A stretch of 64,000 bases of DNA from Scatosoma sp045124465. Its GTDB lineage: Bacteria > Bacillota > Clostridia > Christensenellales > Borkfalkiaceae. The first letter of the stretch is position 1; each line of letters starts with the position of its first letter. The notes under the pieces are model-generated. The model was not told the origin of the DNA. It searched no databases and saw nothing but the letters and a program-made list of their open reading frames with translations. The stretch spans positions 62,001 through 126,000 of the forward strand of contig JBGVLV010000022.1 of NCBI GenBank assembly GCA_045124465.1, in the 5' to 3' direction. Below, piece by piece: positions 7,476-16,971 of this stretch. The position numbers and the translations under genes are program-made.

Positions 7476-10400
7476 ATGAAACGCGATTTTTTTACGTTTG
7501 AAGATCTGGGCGGGGAATATCCCGCGCTTGCAACGGATATCCGCCGCGGTATGCCCACGGCGGTTTTCGGCGTTTCCGATTCCTTGAAATATCTGATCGC
7601 GGGGCTTGTGGACGCGCCCGTCGTATACGTGACGACGGACGGCGCGGCGGCGCAAAAGACCGCGCGCAATATCGCCGCGCTCTCCGGTAAACGCGTGGAA
7701 GTTCTCGCCGCGAAAGACGAGGTTTTGCTCTACCGCAAGGCTTTGTCCAAAGACGCGCTTTTCCGCCGTTTGAACGGCGTTTACGCCCTGCAAACCGGTT
7801 GCGACGTAGTAGTCGCGGAACTGGACGCGCTTTTACAGCTTTTCCCGAAAACGTTGCCGACGATCACGTTGAAAGAGGGCGAGGAATTCGATTTTTCCAC
7901 CCTTCCCGCCAAGCTTACGGAAATGGGATATACCCGTTCTTTCGAGGTGGAAACGAAAGGCGCGTTCGCCCTGCGCGGCGATATCCTCGATATCTATCCC
8001 GTGAACGGGAACGACCCCGTGCGCGTGGACTTTTTCGGCGATACCGTGGAGAAGATAAAACCGTACGATATCGTCACGGGCGAACGTTTACGCGGCGTAC
8101 GGGAAATAACCGTTCTTTCGGCGACGGACGTCGTTGCGACGGAAGAAGATAAACGCAATATCGCCCTTGCGCTCGAAAGGGGGGTAAAGAAGTTTACGAC
8201 CTCGGAAAGCTACGCCCGCGCAAAAGAGATCGCGGACGAGATCCGTTCGGCGGAAACGTGCGATTCGTCCTTCGTTTTGCCCCTGCTCGAAAACACGACG
8301 GACTTTTTCTCGGTCATAAACGAAAACACCGTGCTCGTATTCGACGAAGGCAAGGCGCTTTGGGATAAATTCAACGCGCTGTATAAAGAACACGAGGAGC
8401 GGTTCCACCGTCTGCAAGCGGGCGGCGAGGCGTTCGACTTTACGGCAAGACAGTATATCCCCAAACAGTCCTTTTTGGACGGCGTAGCGCAAAACTGTCG
8501 GCTCGCCCTGCAAACGTTCACGGGCAATCCGTTCTTTTTCGAACCGCTGAAAATTTATAATTTTTCGGCTACGCCCACGACCAAGTATTTAAACGGTTTT
8601 CCCGCGCTTTTGACGGATATCAAAAACTGGCAAAGAGGGAATTACCGCGTTCTGCTCTGTTGCGGGGAATCCGCGCGCGCCGTCAAGATGACGGAAAACC
8701 TCGCCGAGGAGTATCTCTCCACCGTCAAACTTCCCGATAAACTCAAAGAGTTCAAGGGCGTTGCCGTAACGGAAGAAAAACTGGATAAGGGTATGATATT
8801 GCACGATTGCAAACTCGCGATCATCGGCAGTAGCGACCTCTACACCAAAGCGCCCGATACGCGGCGTATCCGCCGCAAACGCGGCGATATGTTTTCCGCG
8901 CCCGAAATAGGGGATTTCGTCGTACACGAAACGCACGGTATCGGTAAAGTCATCGGTACGGAAAAGATCGAAACGACGGACGGAACGAAAGAGTATATCG
9001 CGCTTTCGTATAAGGACGGGGATAAACTGTACGTACCCGCCGAGTGTATGGACGTACTGTCGAAATACGTAGGCGACGCCAACCCCGCGCTCAGCCGTAT
9101 CGGCGGCGCGGATTTCGAACGGGTGAAAAACCGCGTTAAAGCCTCGCTCAAAAAGCTCGCGTTCGACCTTAAACAGCTCTACGCCGAACGCGCGGAGAAT
9201 AAGGGCTACGCGTTCCCCGAAAACGAAGTGTTTATGCGGGAATTCGAGGACGCGTTCGCGCACGATCTTACGCCCGATCAGGCAAGCTCCGTCGAGGAGA
9301 TAAAAGCGGATATGTGTTCGCCGAAAGTGATGGACCGTCTGCTTTGCGGCGACGTGGGTTTTGGGAAAACGGAAGTCGCGTTCCGCGCGGTCTATCTTTG
9401 CGTGCTCGCGGGAAAACAGGCGGCGCTGATGTGTCCGAGCACCGTGCTTTGCAAACAGCATTTCAATACCGCACGGGAACGTTTCGCGCAGTTCGGCGTG
9501 AAAGTAGCCGCGCTCAATCGGTTCAATACGCCCAAGGAAACGGAAAAAATATTGCAAGGTCTTGCCGACGGCTCGATCGATCTCGTCGTAGGCACGCATA
9601 GACTGTTGTCCTCCGACGTGAAATTCAAGAACCTCGGTCTGCTCGTTCTCGACGAGGAGCAACGGTTCGGCGTGGAACATAAGGAGAAAATAAAACACCT
9701 GCGTAAGGATATCGATTGCCTGACGATGACGGCGACCCCGATTCCCAGAACGTTGCATATGTCTTTGTCGGGTATCCGCGATATTTCCACGATCCACACC
9801 CCGCCCGTCGAGCGTTTGCCCGTGCAAACGTACGTGGTCGAGGAAACGGAAACGCTCATTCGCGACGCGTGTATTCGGGAACTTTCCCGCGGGGGACAGG
9901 TGTTTATCCTGTATAACAAAGTGGAAAGCATTTTCACGTTCGCGGCGCGCATACGGCAGATTCTGCCCGAGGCTACGGTGTCCGTCGCGCACGGCAGAAT
10001 GGAAAAGACCACGCTCGAAAACGCCGTACTCGATTTTTACGGCGGGAAGTCGGATATTCTCGTCACGACGACCATCATCGAAAACGGGATAGACCTGCCC
10101 AACGCGAATACCATAATCGTCATCGACAGCGATAAACTGGGTATTTCCCAGCTCTATCAGCTTAAAGGCCGCGTAGGCAGGAGCGCAAGACTCGCTCACG
10201 CGTATTTCACGTTCAAAGCGGAACGCGTGATGACGGACAACGCCGCCGCGCGGCTCAAAGCGATCATGGAGTTTACCGAACTGGGTTCGGGATATAAACT
10301 CGCCATGCGCGATCTGGAAATTCGCGGCGCGGGCAACGTGCTCGGCGCGGAACAGCACGGGCATATGGATAAAGTGGGTTACGAACTGTACGCGAAACTT

Positions 10401-10883
10401 TTGAAAGAGGAGCTGACGGGCGAGCGGCACGAACCGCCCGAACTCGATATCCGCGCGAACGCGTACATATCCGAGAAATATATCGAATCGTCGGCGGGGC
10501 GGTTGGATTCGTATAAACAGATAGCGGAGATTTCGACGATCGCCGATTATAAACGGGTCTACGCCTCCCTCCGCGATACGTACGGCGAATTGCCGCGCGC
10601 GGTAGAGAACCTGATGGTGATCGCCGTATTAAAAAATTACGCCGAGAAATTTCACGTGAAAAAGATCACGGTGGGCGGCGGCGTAGGCGCGATGGAATTC
10701 CCTTCGCTCGACGCGCTCGGCGACAAACGCGTGCTTGCCGCGATGGATCATTATAAAACGGAAACGCGGCTGAATATGACCGAGGCGCCCGTGATAGAGT
10801 TCTATAAAGGTCGGGACGCCGCGGAATTGATGGCGCAAATGACGAAATTTTTAAAATTTGCGCTAACTTTCACAAGTTTATAA
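7476..10883 (+). CDS. mfd: Transcription-repair coupling factor Mfd
   Basis: Mfd displaces RNA polymerase stalled at DNA lesions and recruits UvrA. The 1135-residue protein has the full architecture: a UvrB-like N-terminal module, a RNA polymerase interaction domain around residues 480-560 (FVVHETHGIGKVIG), and the RecG-like motor with Walker A LCGDVGFGKTEVAF, the DEEQ box VLDEEQRFGV, MTATPIPRTL and the LYQLKGRVGRS motif. The C-terminal TRCF domain follows. The start follows AAAGGAAGGA 23 bases after pth. Confidence 0.97.
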   Translation: MKRDFFTFEDLGGEYPALATDIRRGMPTAVFGVSDSLKYLIAGLVDAPVVYVTTDGAAAQKTARNIAALSGKRVEVLAAKDEVLLYRKALSKDALFRRLNGVYALQTGCDVVVAELDALLQLFPKTLPTITLKEGEEFDFSTLPAKLTEMGYTRSFEVETKGAFALRGDILDIYPVNGNDPVRVDFFGDTVEKIKPYDIVTGERLRGVREITVLSATDVVATEEDKRNIALALERGVKKFTTSESYARAKEIADEIRSAETCDSSFVLPLLENTTDFFSVINENTVLVFDEGKALWDKFNALYKEHEERFHRLQAGGEAFDFTARQYIPKQSFLDGVAQNCRLALQTFTGNPFFFEPLKIYNFSATPTTKYLNGFPALLTDIKNWQRGNYRVLLCCGESARAVKMTENLAEEYLSTVKLPDKLKEFKGVAVTEEKLDKGMILHDCKLAIIGSSDLYTKAPDTRRIRRKRGDMFSAPEIGDFVVHETHGIGKVIGTEKIETTDGTKEYIALSYKDGDKLYVPAECMDVLSKYVGDANPALSRIGGADFERVKNRVKASLKKLAFDLKQLYAERAENKGYAFPENEVFMREFEDAFAHDLTPDQASSVEEIKADMCSPKVMDRLLCGDVGFGKTEVAFRAVYLCVLAGKQAALMCPSTVLCKQHFNTARERFAQFGVKVAALNRFNTPKETEKILQGLADGSIDLVVGTHRLLSSDVKFKNLGLLVLDEEQRFGVEHKEKIKHLRKDIDCLTMTATPIPRTLHMSLSGIRDISTIHTPPVERLPVQTYVVEETETLIRDACIRELSRGGQVFILYNKVESIFTFAARIRQILPEATVSVAHGRMEKTTLENAVLDFYGGKSDILVTTTIIENGIDLPNANTIIVIDSDKLGISQLYQLKGRVGRSARLAHAYFTFKAERVMTDNAAARLKAIMEFTELGSGYKLAMRDLEIRGAGNVLGAEQHGHMDKVGYELYAKLLKEELTGERHEPPELDIRANAYISEKYIESSAGRLDSYKQIAEISTIADYKRVYASLRDTYGELPRAVENLMVIAVLKNYAEKFHVKKITVGGGVGAMEFPSLDALGDKRVLAAMDHYKTETRLNMTEAPVIEFYKGRDAAELMAQMTKFLKFALTFTSL

Positions 10884-10893
10884 TGAAAAACGT

Positions 10894-10922
10894 TTGCACT
10901 TTACGGCAAAATCGGTTATAAT
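10894..10922 (+). promoter_or_regulatory. Sigma-A promoter of the foldase-like lipoprotein gene
   Basis: TTGCAC (10894-10899), a 17-base spacer and TATAAT (10917-10922), just after the end of mfd. Confidence 0.8.
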
Positions 10923-11010
10923 ATAGATTGATGGCGTACGTTGTATGAAGGGGGAGTTTGCTTTTCGACGCGTACGGTAGTTGATTAGGATAAAAGATCG
11001 GAGCGATTTT

Positions 11011-13209
11011 ATGAATAAGAAACACACACTCAAAAAGACCGCGGCACTTCTTCTTGCGCTTGCTTTGACGGTTGGCGCAACGGGTTGCGACTTTCTTTTG
11101 ACGGACAATCAAAAGGATTTGAAACTGAAAGTGGCTACGGTAAACATATCGGACAGCCTTAAAGACAACGGTATGTCCTGCGCCGACGAGGTACAGCAGA
11201 TCATCGAAAACGGCGGTTTGTCCACGGAGATCCCCAAGCGCGACCTCATCGCGTATTTCCTGAGTACGGGTTATACGTACGTGCAAAGCTACGGCTATTC
11301 GTACGAAGATACGTTCAATATGCTGATGGACACGCTTGTCAATCGTAAGGTGCTTACGCAATATGCGGTAGCGTACTACCTCGAAAACAACGCCGACCTT
11401 TCGGCGGACGGCTGTGCAAAATATATTGAAAAAGAATTAAAAGAGGTAAGCAGTGAAAAGGAGAAAGAACTTCTCATAGCTCACCCCGAAGTTCTGACGA
11501 TGAAATATTTCCTTACCAAGGACGGCAAGGAAAGCGCCGATAAGTATAACGAGGCGGTGTACAGTCTTAAAAAATCGCTCAACGATTCCCTCGATTCCGC
11601 AGAGTCGAGCTATATCACGGCAACGACGAAGGACGAGCATACGCACGACGAAACGCGTACGACGCCCACCAACGCGAACGTGGAGAAAGACGACTATATC
11701 CCTTTGAAGGAAAACGGAGAACTGGACTACGACGTTTATACCGGTCGTAACGCGCTTGATTCTTGCGGTACGTATGAAAAGGTAGACGGCTCGACGGTAA
11801 CTTCGAGAAAGAAAGCGTATAATACGTTCCTTTCCAGTCTGCAAGGCTACGGACTTATCCAGGAAGGGGAAGACACTTCGGTCATCACCGAGCTTGATTA
11901 TTACTATTTGGAACTTTCTTCGACGCTCGCGCAGGCGCTCATCAATCAGTACGGCGAGGACCTCAAAGACGAGGCGACGAGCAAGCTCACGAGCGAGTAC
12001 GTGGCGAATAAATACAACGAAATAAAAGACGCGCAGAAAACGGCGTACGAAACGGATACTTCCGCGTTCAGCACCGCGCTCGACAGCGTTTCCGACGATT
12101 CGTTCGTGTTGTACGGACAGAAAGACTTCGGGTTCGTGTATAACATTCTCATTCCGTTCTCCTCGTCGCAAAGCCGCGACTATTCCGCGGCGAAAAACGC
12201 GGGTCTGAAACAGGACGAGCTGTTCAACGTTCGTAAAGATCTGCTTGAAAACGTACAGGCGAAAGATCTCCGTTCGGCGTGGTTCTGCTCGGAAGAGGAC
12301 GAGAACTATTCGTTCACGGCGACGGGCGAATATTATAAAAACTCGAAAGTCGAGGGGAACGCGACGAACTATCTGTTCTTCGAAAACAACCTTACCAAGA
12401 ACAATCAATACGAAAAACTTACGCAGTACGCGGGCGCATATCCCTATAACGGCAGCGTTACGACGGATGAGGACGGCGAATATACCTGCACTCCGTATAC
12501 GTTGTCTATCGACGGATTTATCGCCGAAATGGAAAGCTATATCGATTATACGCTGAATACGGCTAAGGGAACGACGGGCGTGACGTACGCACAATCGACG
12601 AGCACGACGAGTCCTACGCGTACGGAAAGTTATAAAGCCAACACGGTATATACGACCAACGGCAAAGTGGATTATAGCAAGTTCCTGTATTACGAAGGAA
12701 AAGTGAAGTTGGATAATACAAACCGTGCGGACTTCTTCAATGCGGAAAAGAACGGAACGAAGAACGACGCGTATGCGGCGTTGTCGGCGGTGAACGAACT
12801 GATGTTCGCGTATAGCACGGATACGGGTTGCTTGAACACGTATATGGGTTACGTGGTATCTCCGTATAAGACGGACTTCGTTTCCGAGTTCGAATGCGCG
12901 GCGCAGTACGCGGTGAAAAAGGGCGTAGGCAATTATGTGGTATGTCCTTCCGATTACGGCTGGCATATCATCTACGTGGCGTTCGTATACGACGCGGAAA
13001 GCGGCGACGTTTACGGCGGATATATCGACGCGGAAAAAGAGGTGGAGGGAACGTTCTCCTACCTGTTCTACGAATCGTTGAAATCCACGGCGGCGAGCAG
13101 CTACACGACGGCGGCGCAGAACGATATCCTCAATCGTTACAACAATGACAGTTCCGTAACGTTGCAGACCAAGAACTATCAGGATCTGTTGGATCTGGAT
13201 TCGAATTGA
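11011..13209 (+). CDS. Large lipoprotein, SurA/PrsA-like foldase candidate
   Basis: The 732-residue protein starts with a lipoprotein signal peptide (basic residues, hydrophobic stretch, then ATGCDF lipobox), so it should be anchored outside the membrane. Residues about 60-140 (NVNxxVLTQYA-like helices) recall SurA N-terminal domains, and near residue 650 CPSDYGWHIIYV resembles the last strand of parvulin peptidyl-prolyl isomerases. The rest is low-similarity, rich in Thr, Ser, Asp and Tyr. A foldase role is inferred from these weak marks only. The ATG at 11011 is chosen over an upstream TTG because it gives the signal peptide directly. Confidence 0.6.
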   Translation: MNKKHTLKKTAALLLALALTVGATGCDFLLTDNQKDLKLKVATVNISDSLKDNGMSCADEVQQIIENGGLSTEIPKRDLIAYFLSTGYTYVQSYGYSYEDTFNMLMDTLVNRKVLTQYAVAYYLENNADLSADGCAKYIEKELKEVSSEKEKELLIAHPEVLTMKYFLTKDGKESADKYNEAVYSLKKSLNDSLDSAESSYITATTKDEHTHDETRTTPTNANVEKDDYIPLKENGELDYDVYTGRNALDSCGTYEKVDGSTVTSRKKAYNTFLSSLQGYGLIQEGEDTSVITELDYYYLELSSTLAQALINQYGEDLKDEATSKLTSEYVANKYNEIKDAQKTAYETDTSAFSTALDSVSDDSFVLYGQKDFGFVYNILIPFSSSQSRDYSAAKNAGLKQDELFNVRKDLLENVQAKDLRSAWFCSEEDENYSFTATGEYYKNSKVEGNATNYLFFENNLTKNNQYEKLTQYAGAYPYNGSVTTDEDGEYTCTPYTLSIDGFIAEMESYIDYTLNTAKGTTGVTYAQSTSTTSPTRTESYKANTVYTTNGKVDYSKFLYYEGKVKLDNTNRADFFNAEKNGTKNDAYAALSAVNELMFAYSTDTGCLNTYMGYVVSPYKTDFVSEFECAAQYAVKKGVGNYVVCPSDYGWHIIYVAFVYDAESGDVYGGYIDAEKEVEGTFSYLFYESLKSTAASSYTTAAQNDILNRYNNDSSVTLQTKNYQDLLDLDSN

Positions 13210-13230
13210 TAAGAAAAACGAAAAGATAAA

Positions 13231-13262
13231 AAGACCTTGCTTTCGGGCAAGGTCTTTTTTTG
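13231..13262 (+). terminator. Intrinsic terminator of the foldase-like gene
   Basis: A perfect 10-bp stem AAGACCTTGC/GCAAGGTCTT (13231-13240 with 13247-13256) is followed by a T run. Confidence 0.9.
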
Positions 13263-13304
13263 GACGATATGCGAAAAATCGTACGAAAACATTGCGGTTC
13301 GTTC

Positions 13305-13333
13305 TTGACAAAGAAGGACGTAAGTGATATAAT
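13305..13333 (+). promoter_or_regulatory. Upstream sigma-A promoter P1 before the V-ATPase operon
   Basis: Both boxes are consensus: TTGACA (13305-13310), 17 bases, TATAAT (13328-13333). It lies 156 bases upstream of a second consensus promoter. The stretch between them has no gene or terminator that I can see. Confidence 0.8.
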
Positions 13334-13460
13334 TAAAATAGTATAAATTGCGGCATACTGTAAAGCGTATACGAGCGTATATCGTGAAAGTATTCTTTTT
13401 CGTTATGACGCAGGCGCAAAATCGGTATAAATGAAAATCGTTGTTTTCCAAAGCGGAAAA

Positions 13461-13489
13461 TTGACAAAATTCAAGCCGAAGTGTATAAT
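13461..13489 (+). promoter_or_regulatory. Sigma-A promoter P2 of the V-ATPase operon
   Basis: Consensus TTGACA (13461-13466), 17 bases and TATAAT (13484-13489), about 25 bases before the first gene's Shine-Dalgarno region. Confidence 0.85.
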
Positions 13490-13520
13490 ATAAAAAAACG
13501 AAGGACTGAGCGAGGCGAGT

Positions 13521-13841
13521 ATGACGGAAGAAATGATCAGATCGATAAAAGACGCGGAAACGCAGGGCGCGGAACTGAAAGCCGCGGCGGAAATTCGCGC
13601 GGCGCAGATCGTAGCCGACGCGGAAAAGCAGGCGGCGCGTACGGAAAGTTCCAGCGAAGAAGTCTGTAAGGCGTACCGCGAAACGCAACTGAAAAGCGCG
13701 CGCGCCGAGGCGGAAACGCGTTATCAGTCCACACTCAAAGCCAAGGAAAAGGAATCGCGGGAATATTGCGCGAAAGTGCTTGAAAAAGCCGACGAGAACG
13801 TACGCGCTATCGTGAGGAGGATCGTAAGTGGCGATCGTTAA
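13521..13841 (+). CDS. ntpF: V-type ATPase subunit G/H (peripheral stalk)
   Basis: This 106-residue, mostly helical protein is rich in Ala, Glu and Lys and has heptad-like spacing (SIKDAETQGAELKAAAEI), as expected for the peripheral-stalk coiled-coil subunit that pairs with subunit E. Sequence similarity in this family is low, and the call rests mainly on its place as first gene of an operon with the Enterococcus hirae ntpFIKECGABD order. Its last 14 bases overlap ntpI. Confidence 0.75.
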   Translation: MTEEMIRSIKDAETQGAELKAAAEIRAAQIVADAEKQAARTESSSEEVCKAYRETQLKSARAEAETRYQSTLKAKEKESREYCAKVLEKADENVRAIVRRIVSGDR

Positions 13842-15831
13842 AATGCAAAAACTTAATTTGATCGCGATGTCTTACGATAAAGACATCGTGCTCAACGCCT
13901 TACAGCGCACGGGCGCGGCAGAGGTGACTTTGCACGCGGAAACGGAGTATACGACCGTTCCCGAAACGAACGCAGAGGATCTGAAAACGTACCTTGCCTC
14001 CGTCGAGGCGGCGCTTTCCTCGCTGTCTGGCGCGGTAGACGAGTTCGAAAAGGAAAACGGCGTAAAGACGGGCGTGACGAAAGACGGGTTCGACGTCGCC
14101 TATTCCGAGTTTATGTCGGCGAAAGACAAACGCGCCGAGGCGGACGGGGCGGTGGAACGTATCCACGCGCTGACGGATCGGAAGAACGAACTCAAAGCCG
14201 AACTCGCAAAGCTCAAAAGACAAAAACAGACCGCGGAAATTTACGCGAAACTGACCGCGCCGTTCGAAACGTTCGGCAGTACGGCGCATACCAAAGGTCG
14301 GTTGGGTACGGTCGCTGCGCAAAGCCGCGAGGGTTTGGAAAACGAATTGCGCGAGGCAGAGCTTTGCGCGTACGAGATACTTAATGCGGATACGGATAAC
14401 GTATTGTTGTTCGTTACGGCGCATAAATCGGTCGCAAGCGAAACGGACGGAATTCTTTCGGGTTACGGATTTTCCGAATGTCCGTATGCGGGCGAGGATA
14501 GCGGCGAAAAGGTCTACAACGGACTTTTGGAAAGTGAGAACGCGGCGATACGCGCTTTGCGGGAAACCGAGTGCGCTACGTACGAAATGAAAGATAAGAT
14601 ACGGCTTTTGAAGGTCTATTGCGACTATCTCTCGTTCGTTGTGGAAAAAGAAGAACTTTCGGATAAACTCCGTACGACGGATTGTACGTTCCTGTTGCAG
14701 GCGTACGTTCCCGAATACGCGAAAGAAAGCGTGGAAACGGAGATCGCGCAGACCACGTGCACGGCGTACCTCGAATTCAGTGAACCGACGGAGGACGAAA
14801 CGCCGCCTACGCTTTTGAAAAACAACGCGATCGTGGAGAATTTCGAGGGGATAACGAATACTTATTCCGCTCCGCATTATCGGGAACTCGACCCGAACGC
14901 GGTGATGTCCTTTTTTTACAGTCTGTTTATGGGATTTATCATCGGCGATATGGGCTACGGGCTTTTGATGGCGATCGTCGGGGGGATCCTTTGGTGGAAA
15001 AACCGAGTAAGACCGACCGGCGTTTCAAGGCTTGCGGGCGCGTTCGCCGTCGGCGGCGTGTTTGCCGTCGTTTGGGGAGCGTTGTTCAACTCGTTTTTCG
15101 GTATCGCGATATTCGGCGCGGCGAATACGATCATGCCCGATCCGCAAAAAGATATGTGGACGTTGGCGGGGATCGTAGTGCCGAGCGTACTCCTCATCAG
15201 TATGGAGATAGGGATCGTACAACTGTTGGCGGGGTATATCTGTAAAGCCGTACAGCTTTGGCGGCGCGGCGATATCGTCGGCGGGATTTGCGAAGGTATT
15301 ATTTGGGCGGTCTTTTCCGTCGGGGTCGGACTTGCGATCCTCGGTCTGATAGAGGAGGCGAACGTTTCCGCTCTTGCGGTGATCGGCGGTATCATGGCGG
15401 GCGTTTCGCTTTTGCTTGCGATGCTGACGGCGGGCAGAAAGGAGAAGTTCTTCGGGAAATTCACCAAGGGTTTCGGCGCGGCGTACGGTATCATCAATTA
15501 CGCGTCGGACGTATTGAGCTATGCGCGTTTGTACGGACTTATGCTTTCGGGCGCGGTCATCGCGCAGATCATAGCGACGTACAGTATGCAGTTCCTGTTA
15601 AGCGGGAACGCGGCGCTGATCGTTCTTGCCGTCGTGCTTTTGCTCGTCGGACACGGATTTAACCTTGTGATAAGCTTGCTCGGCGCGTATATCCACGACG
15701 CAAGATTGCAATACGTGGAGTTTTACGGTCGGTTCTACGAAGGCGACGGCGAGCTATTTTCGGCACTCGGCTCTAAACAGAAATACGTATATTTACTACC
15801 CGCGAAAAGCGAGAACAAATTCACGGCATAA
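13828..15831 (+). CDS. ntpI: V-type ATPase subunit I (a subunit)
   Basis: The 667-residue protein has a long cytoplasmic N-terminal half with coiled coils (residues about 40-130 and 230-300) and a membrane half with about seven helices. SLFMGFIIGDMGYGLLM and YASDVLSYARLYGLMLSG are hallmark segments, the latter carrying the arginine that faces the rotor. It forms the ion half-channels of the membrane domain. The GTG start at 13828 lies inside the end of ntpF, after GTGAGGAGG. Confidence 0.95.
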   Translation: MAIVKMQKLNLIAMSYDKDIVLNALQRTGAAEVTLHAETEYTTVPETNAEDLKTYLASVEAALSSLSGAVDEFEKENGVKTGVTKDGFDVAYSEFMSAKDKRAEADGAVERIHALTDRKNELKAELAKLKRQKQTAEIYAKLTAPFETFGSTAHTKGRLGTVAAQSREGLENELREAELCAYEILNADTDNVLLFVTAHKSVASETDGILSGYGFSECPYAGEDSGEKVYNGLLESENAAIRALRETECATYEMKDKIRLLKVYCDYLSFVVEKEELSDKLRTTDCTFLLQAYVPEYAKESVETEIAQTTCTAYLEFSEPTEDETPPTLLKNNAIVENFEGITNTYSAPHYRELDPNAVMSFFYSLFMGFIIGDMGYGLLMAIVGGILWWKNRVRPTGVSRLAGAFAVGGVFAVVWGALFNSFFGIAIFGAANTIMPDPQKDMWTLAGIVVPSVLLISMEIGIVQLLAGYICKAVQLWRRGDIVGGICEGIIWAVFSVGVGLAILGLIEEANVSALAVIGGIMAGVSLLLAMLTAGRKEKFFGKFTKGFGAAYGIINYASDVLSYARLYGLMLSGAVIAQIIATYSMQFLLSGNAALIVLAVVLLLVGHGFNLVISLLGAYIHDARLQYVEFYGRFYEGDGELFSALGSKQKYVYLLPAKSENKFTA

Positions 15832-15896
15832 CGACGGGCGACCGTTTTTGCAAATAGAAAACAAAAAAAGAAAAACGAAAATCGGAGGATTTTATT

Positions 15897-16352
15897 ATGG
15901 GTTACAGTATTGCTATGATCGGCATCGCGGCTTGCGTGTTGCTTTGCGGTATCGGTTCTTGTATCGGTCTTTATAAGACGAGTTCGGCTGCTGCCGGAGT
16001 TTTGGGTGAAGACCCCAAAAAATTCGGTAAAGTTATGGTCCTCGTGTTGCTGCCCGCAACGCAGGGTATTTACGGCTTTATCATCGGCATCATCGCGTCC
16101 GGGCAGCTTGCGGCGGGTATGAGCACGGCGGCAGGTTGGGCAATGGTCGGCGCGGTATTACCTATGGCTATTTCCGGCTTGTTATCCGCGTACTTCCAAG
16201 GCAAATCGGCGGTGAACTGTATTTACGCCGTCGGCAAACAGGAATCGCTTTCGGGTAAACTTATCGTATATCCCGGTATGATCGAGTTCTACGCCATTCT
16301 CGGTTTGATCATTTCGATCATGCTTTCGGGTAACGTAGGCGTGTTGCTCTGA
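15897..16352 (+). CDS. ntpK: V-type ATPase rotor ring subunit K, with Na+-binding residues
   Basis: The 151-residue proteolipid consists of two fused helical hairpins. The ion site is complete only in the second half: Glu130 lies in PGMIEFYAILG, while the first half has Thr55-Gln56 in LPATQGIYG and Gln101 lies in FQGKSA. These correspond to Thr64, Gln65, Gln110 and Glu139 of the Na+-pumping E. hirae NtpK. The residues are seen directly, whereas Na+ coupling is inferred. CGGAGG precedes the ATG. Confidence 0.95.
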   Translation: MGYSIAMIGIAACVLLCGIGSCIGLYKTSSAAAGVLGEDPKKFGKVMVLVLLPATQGIYGFIIGIIASGQLAAGMSTAAGWAMVGAVLPMAISGLLSAYFQGKSAVNCIYAVGKQESLSGKLIVYPGMIEFYAILGLIISIMLSGNVGVLL

Positions 16353-16368
16353 TCGGGAACGTAGTCGT

Positions 16369-16938
16369 ATGAGTATGCAAAAAGTAGTGGAAAGGATACT
16401 TTCCGACGCGCAGGCGGAGGCGCAAGCGATCGAGGCGCAAGCCGAGAGCAAGGCGGCGAAAATACTCGCCGACAGCGCCGCACGCGCGGAAAAGATCCGT
16501 CGGGATACGGAAAACGAAGTCAAGGAAAAGACGGAAAGTATTCTCGAAAAAAGAGCGGCGGACGCGCGTTTGGAAAGCGCGAAGATTTTGCTCGGCGAAA
16601 AACGGAAAGTGGTCGACGCCGTTTACAAACTGGCGCTCGGCGAGCTGATCGCGCTCGAAAAAGAGGACTGTTTACAGCTCGCGGCAACGCTGTTGGCGGC
16701 GTATGCCGAAGAGGGCGACGAAGTGTTCTTTGCGGAGAATTTCAAATACGCGGCGGACGTTGCGCGTTTGCCCGTAGTAGAGAAGAAAAAGCTCAAAATT
16801 TCCGCGCAGAGAGCGGAGATAGACGGCGGTATGCGGCTGGTGGGCGAGACCTCGGACAAAGACCTTTCTTACGGAGCGTTGCTCGCGGCGGATAAAGACG
16901 AGTATCAGGCGGAACTTGCGAAAGCGTTGTTCAAATAA
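16369..16938 (+). CDS. ntpE: V-type ATPase subunit E (peripheral stalk)
   Basis: The 189-residue protein has the family pattern. An N-terminal helix of about 95 residues is rich in Ala, Glu and Lys (ILSDAQAEAQAIEAQAESKA), and a compact C-terminal domain ends in GGMRLVGETSDKDLSYGALL. With the G/H subunit it forms the stator that links the catalytic head to subunit I. It starts 16 bases after ntpK. Confidence 0.9.
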   Translation: MSMQKVVERILSDAQAEAQAIEAQAESKAAKILADSAARAEKIRRDTENEVKEKTESILEKRAADARLESAKILLGEKRKVVDAVYKLALGELIALEKEDCLQLAATLLAAYAEEGDEVFFAENFKYAADVARLPVVEKKKLKISAQRAEIDGGMRLVGETSDKDLSYGALLAADKDEYQAELAKALFK

Positions 16939-16971
16939 TTTTCAAAACGAATCGGAAACGGAGGCGGCGTG

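Noticed and set aside
6398..7669. Open frame of 423 codons on the minus strand
   Set aside because: It runs antisense to pth, prs and mfd, has no recognisable domain and is Arg/Phe-rich, as expected for the shadow of a real gene in this codon usage.
8589..10430. Open frame of 613 codons antisense to mfd
   Set aside because: Mfd is certain in the other direction. The antisense product has no known motif and a skewed Arg/His/Phe composition.
11437..13311. Open frame of 624 codons antisense to the foldase-like lipoprotein gene
   Set aside because: The plus-strand gene has a promoter, signal peptide and terminator. The antisense frame has none of these and reads through the terminator.
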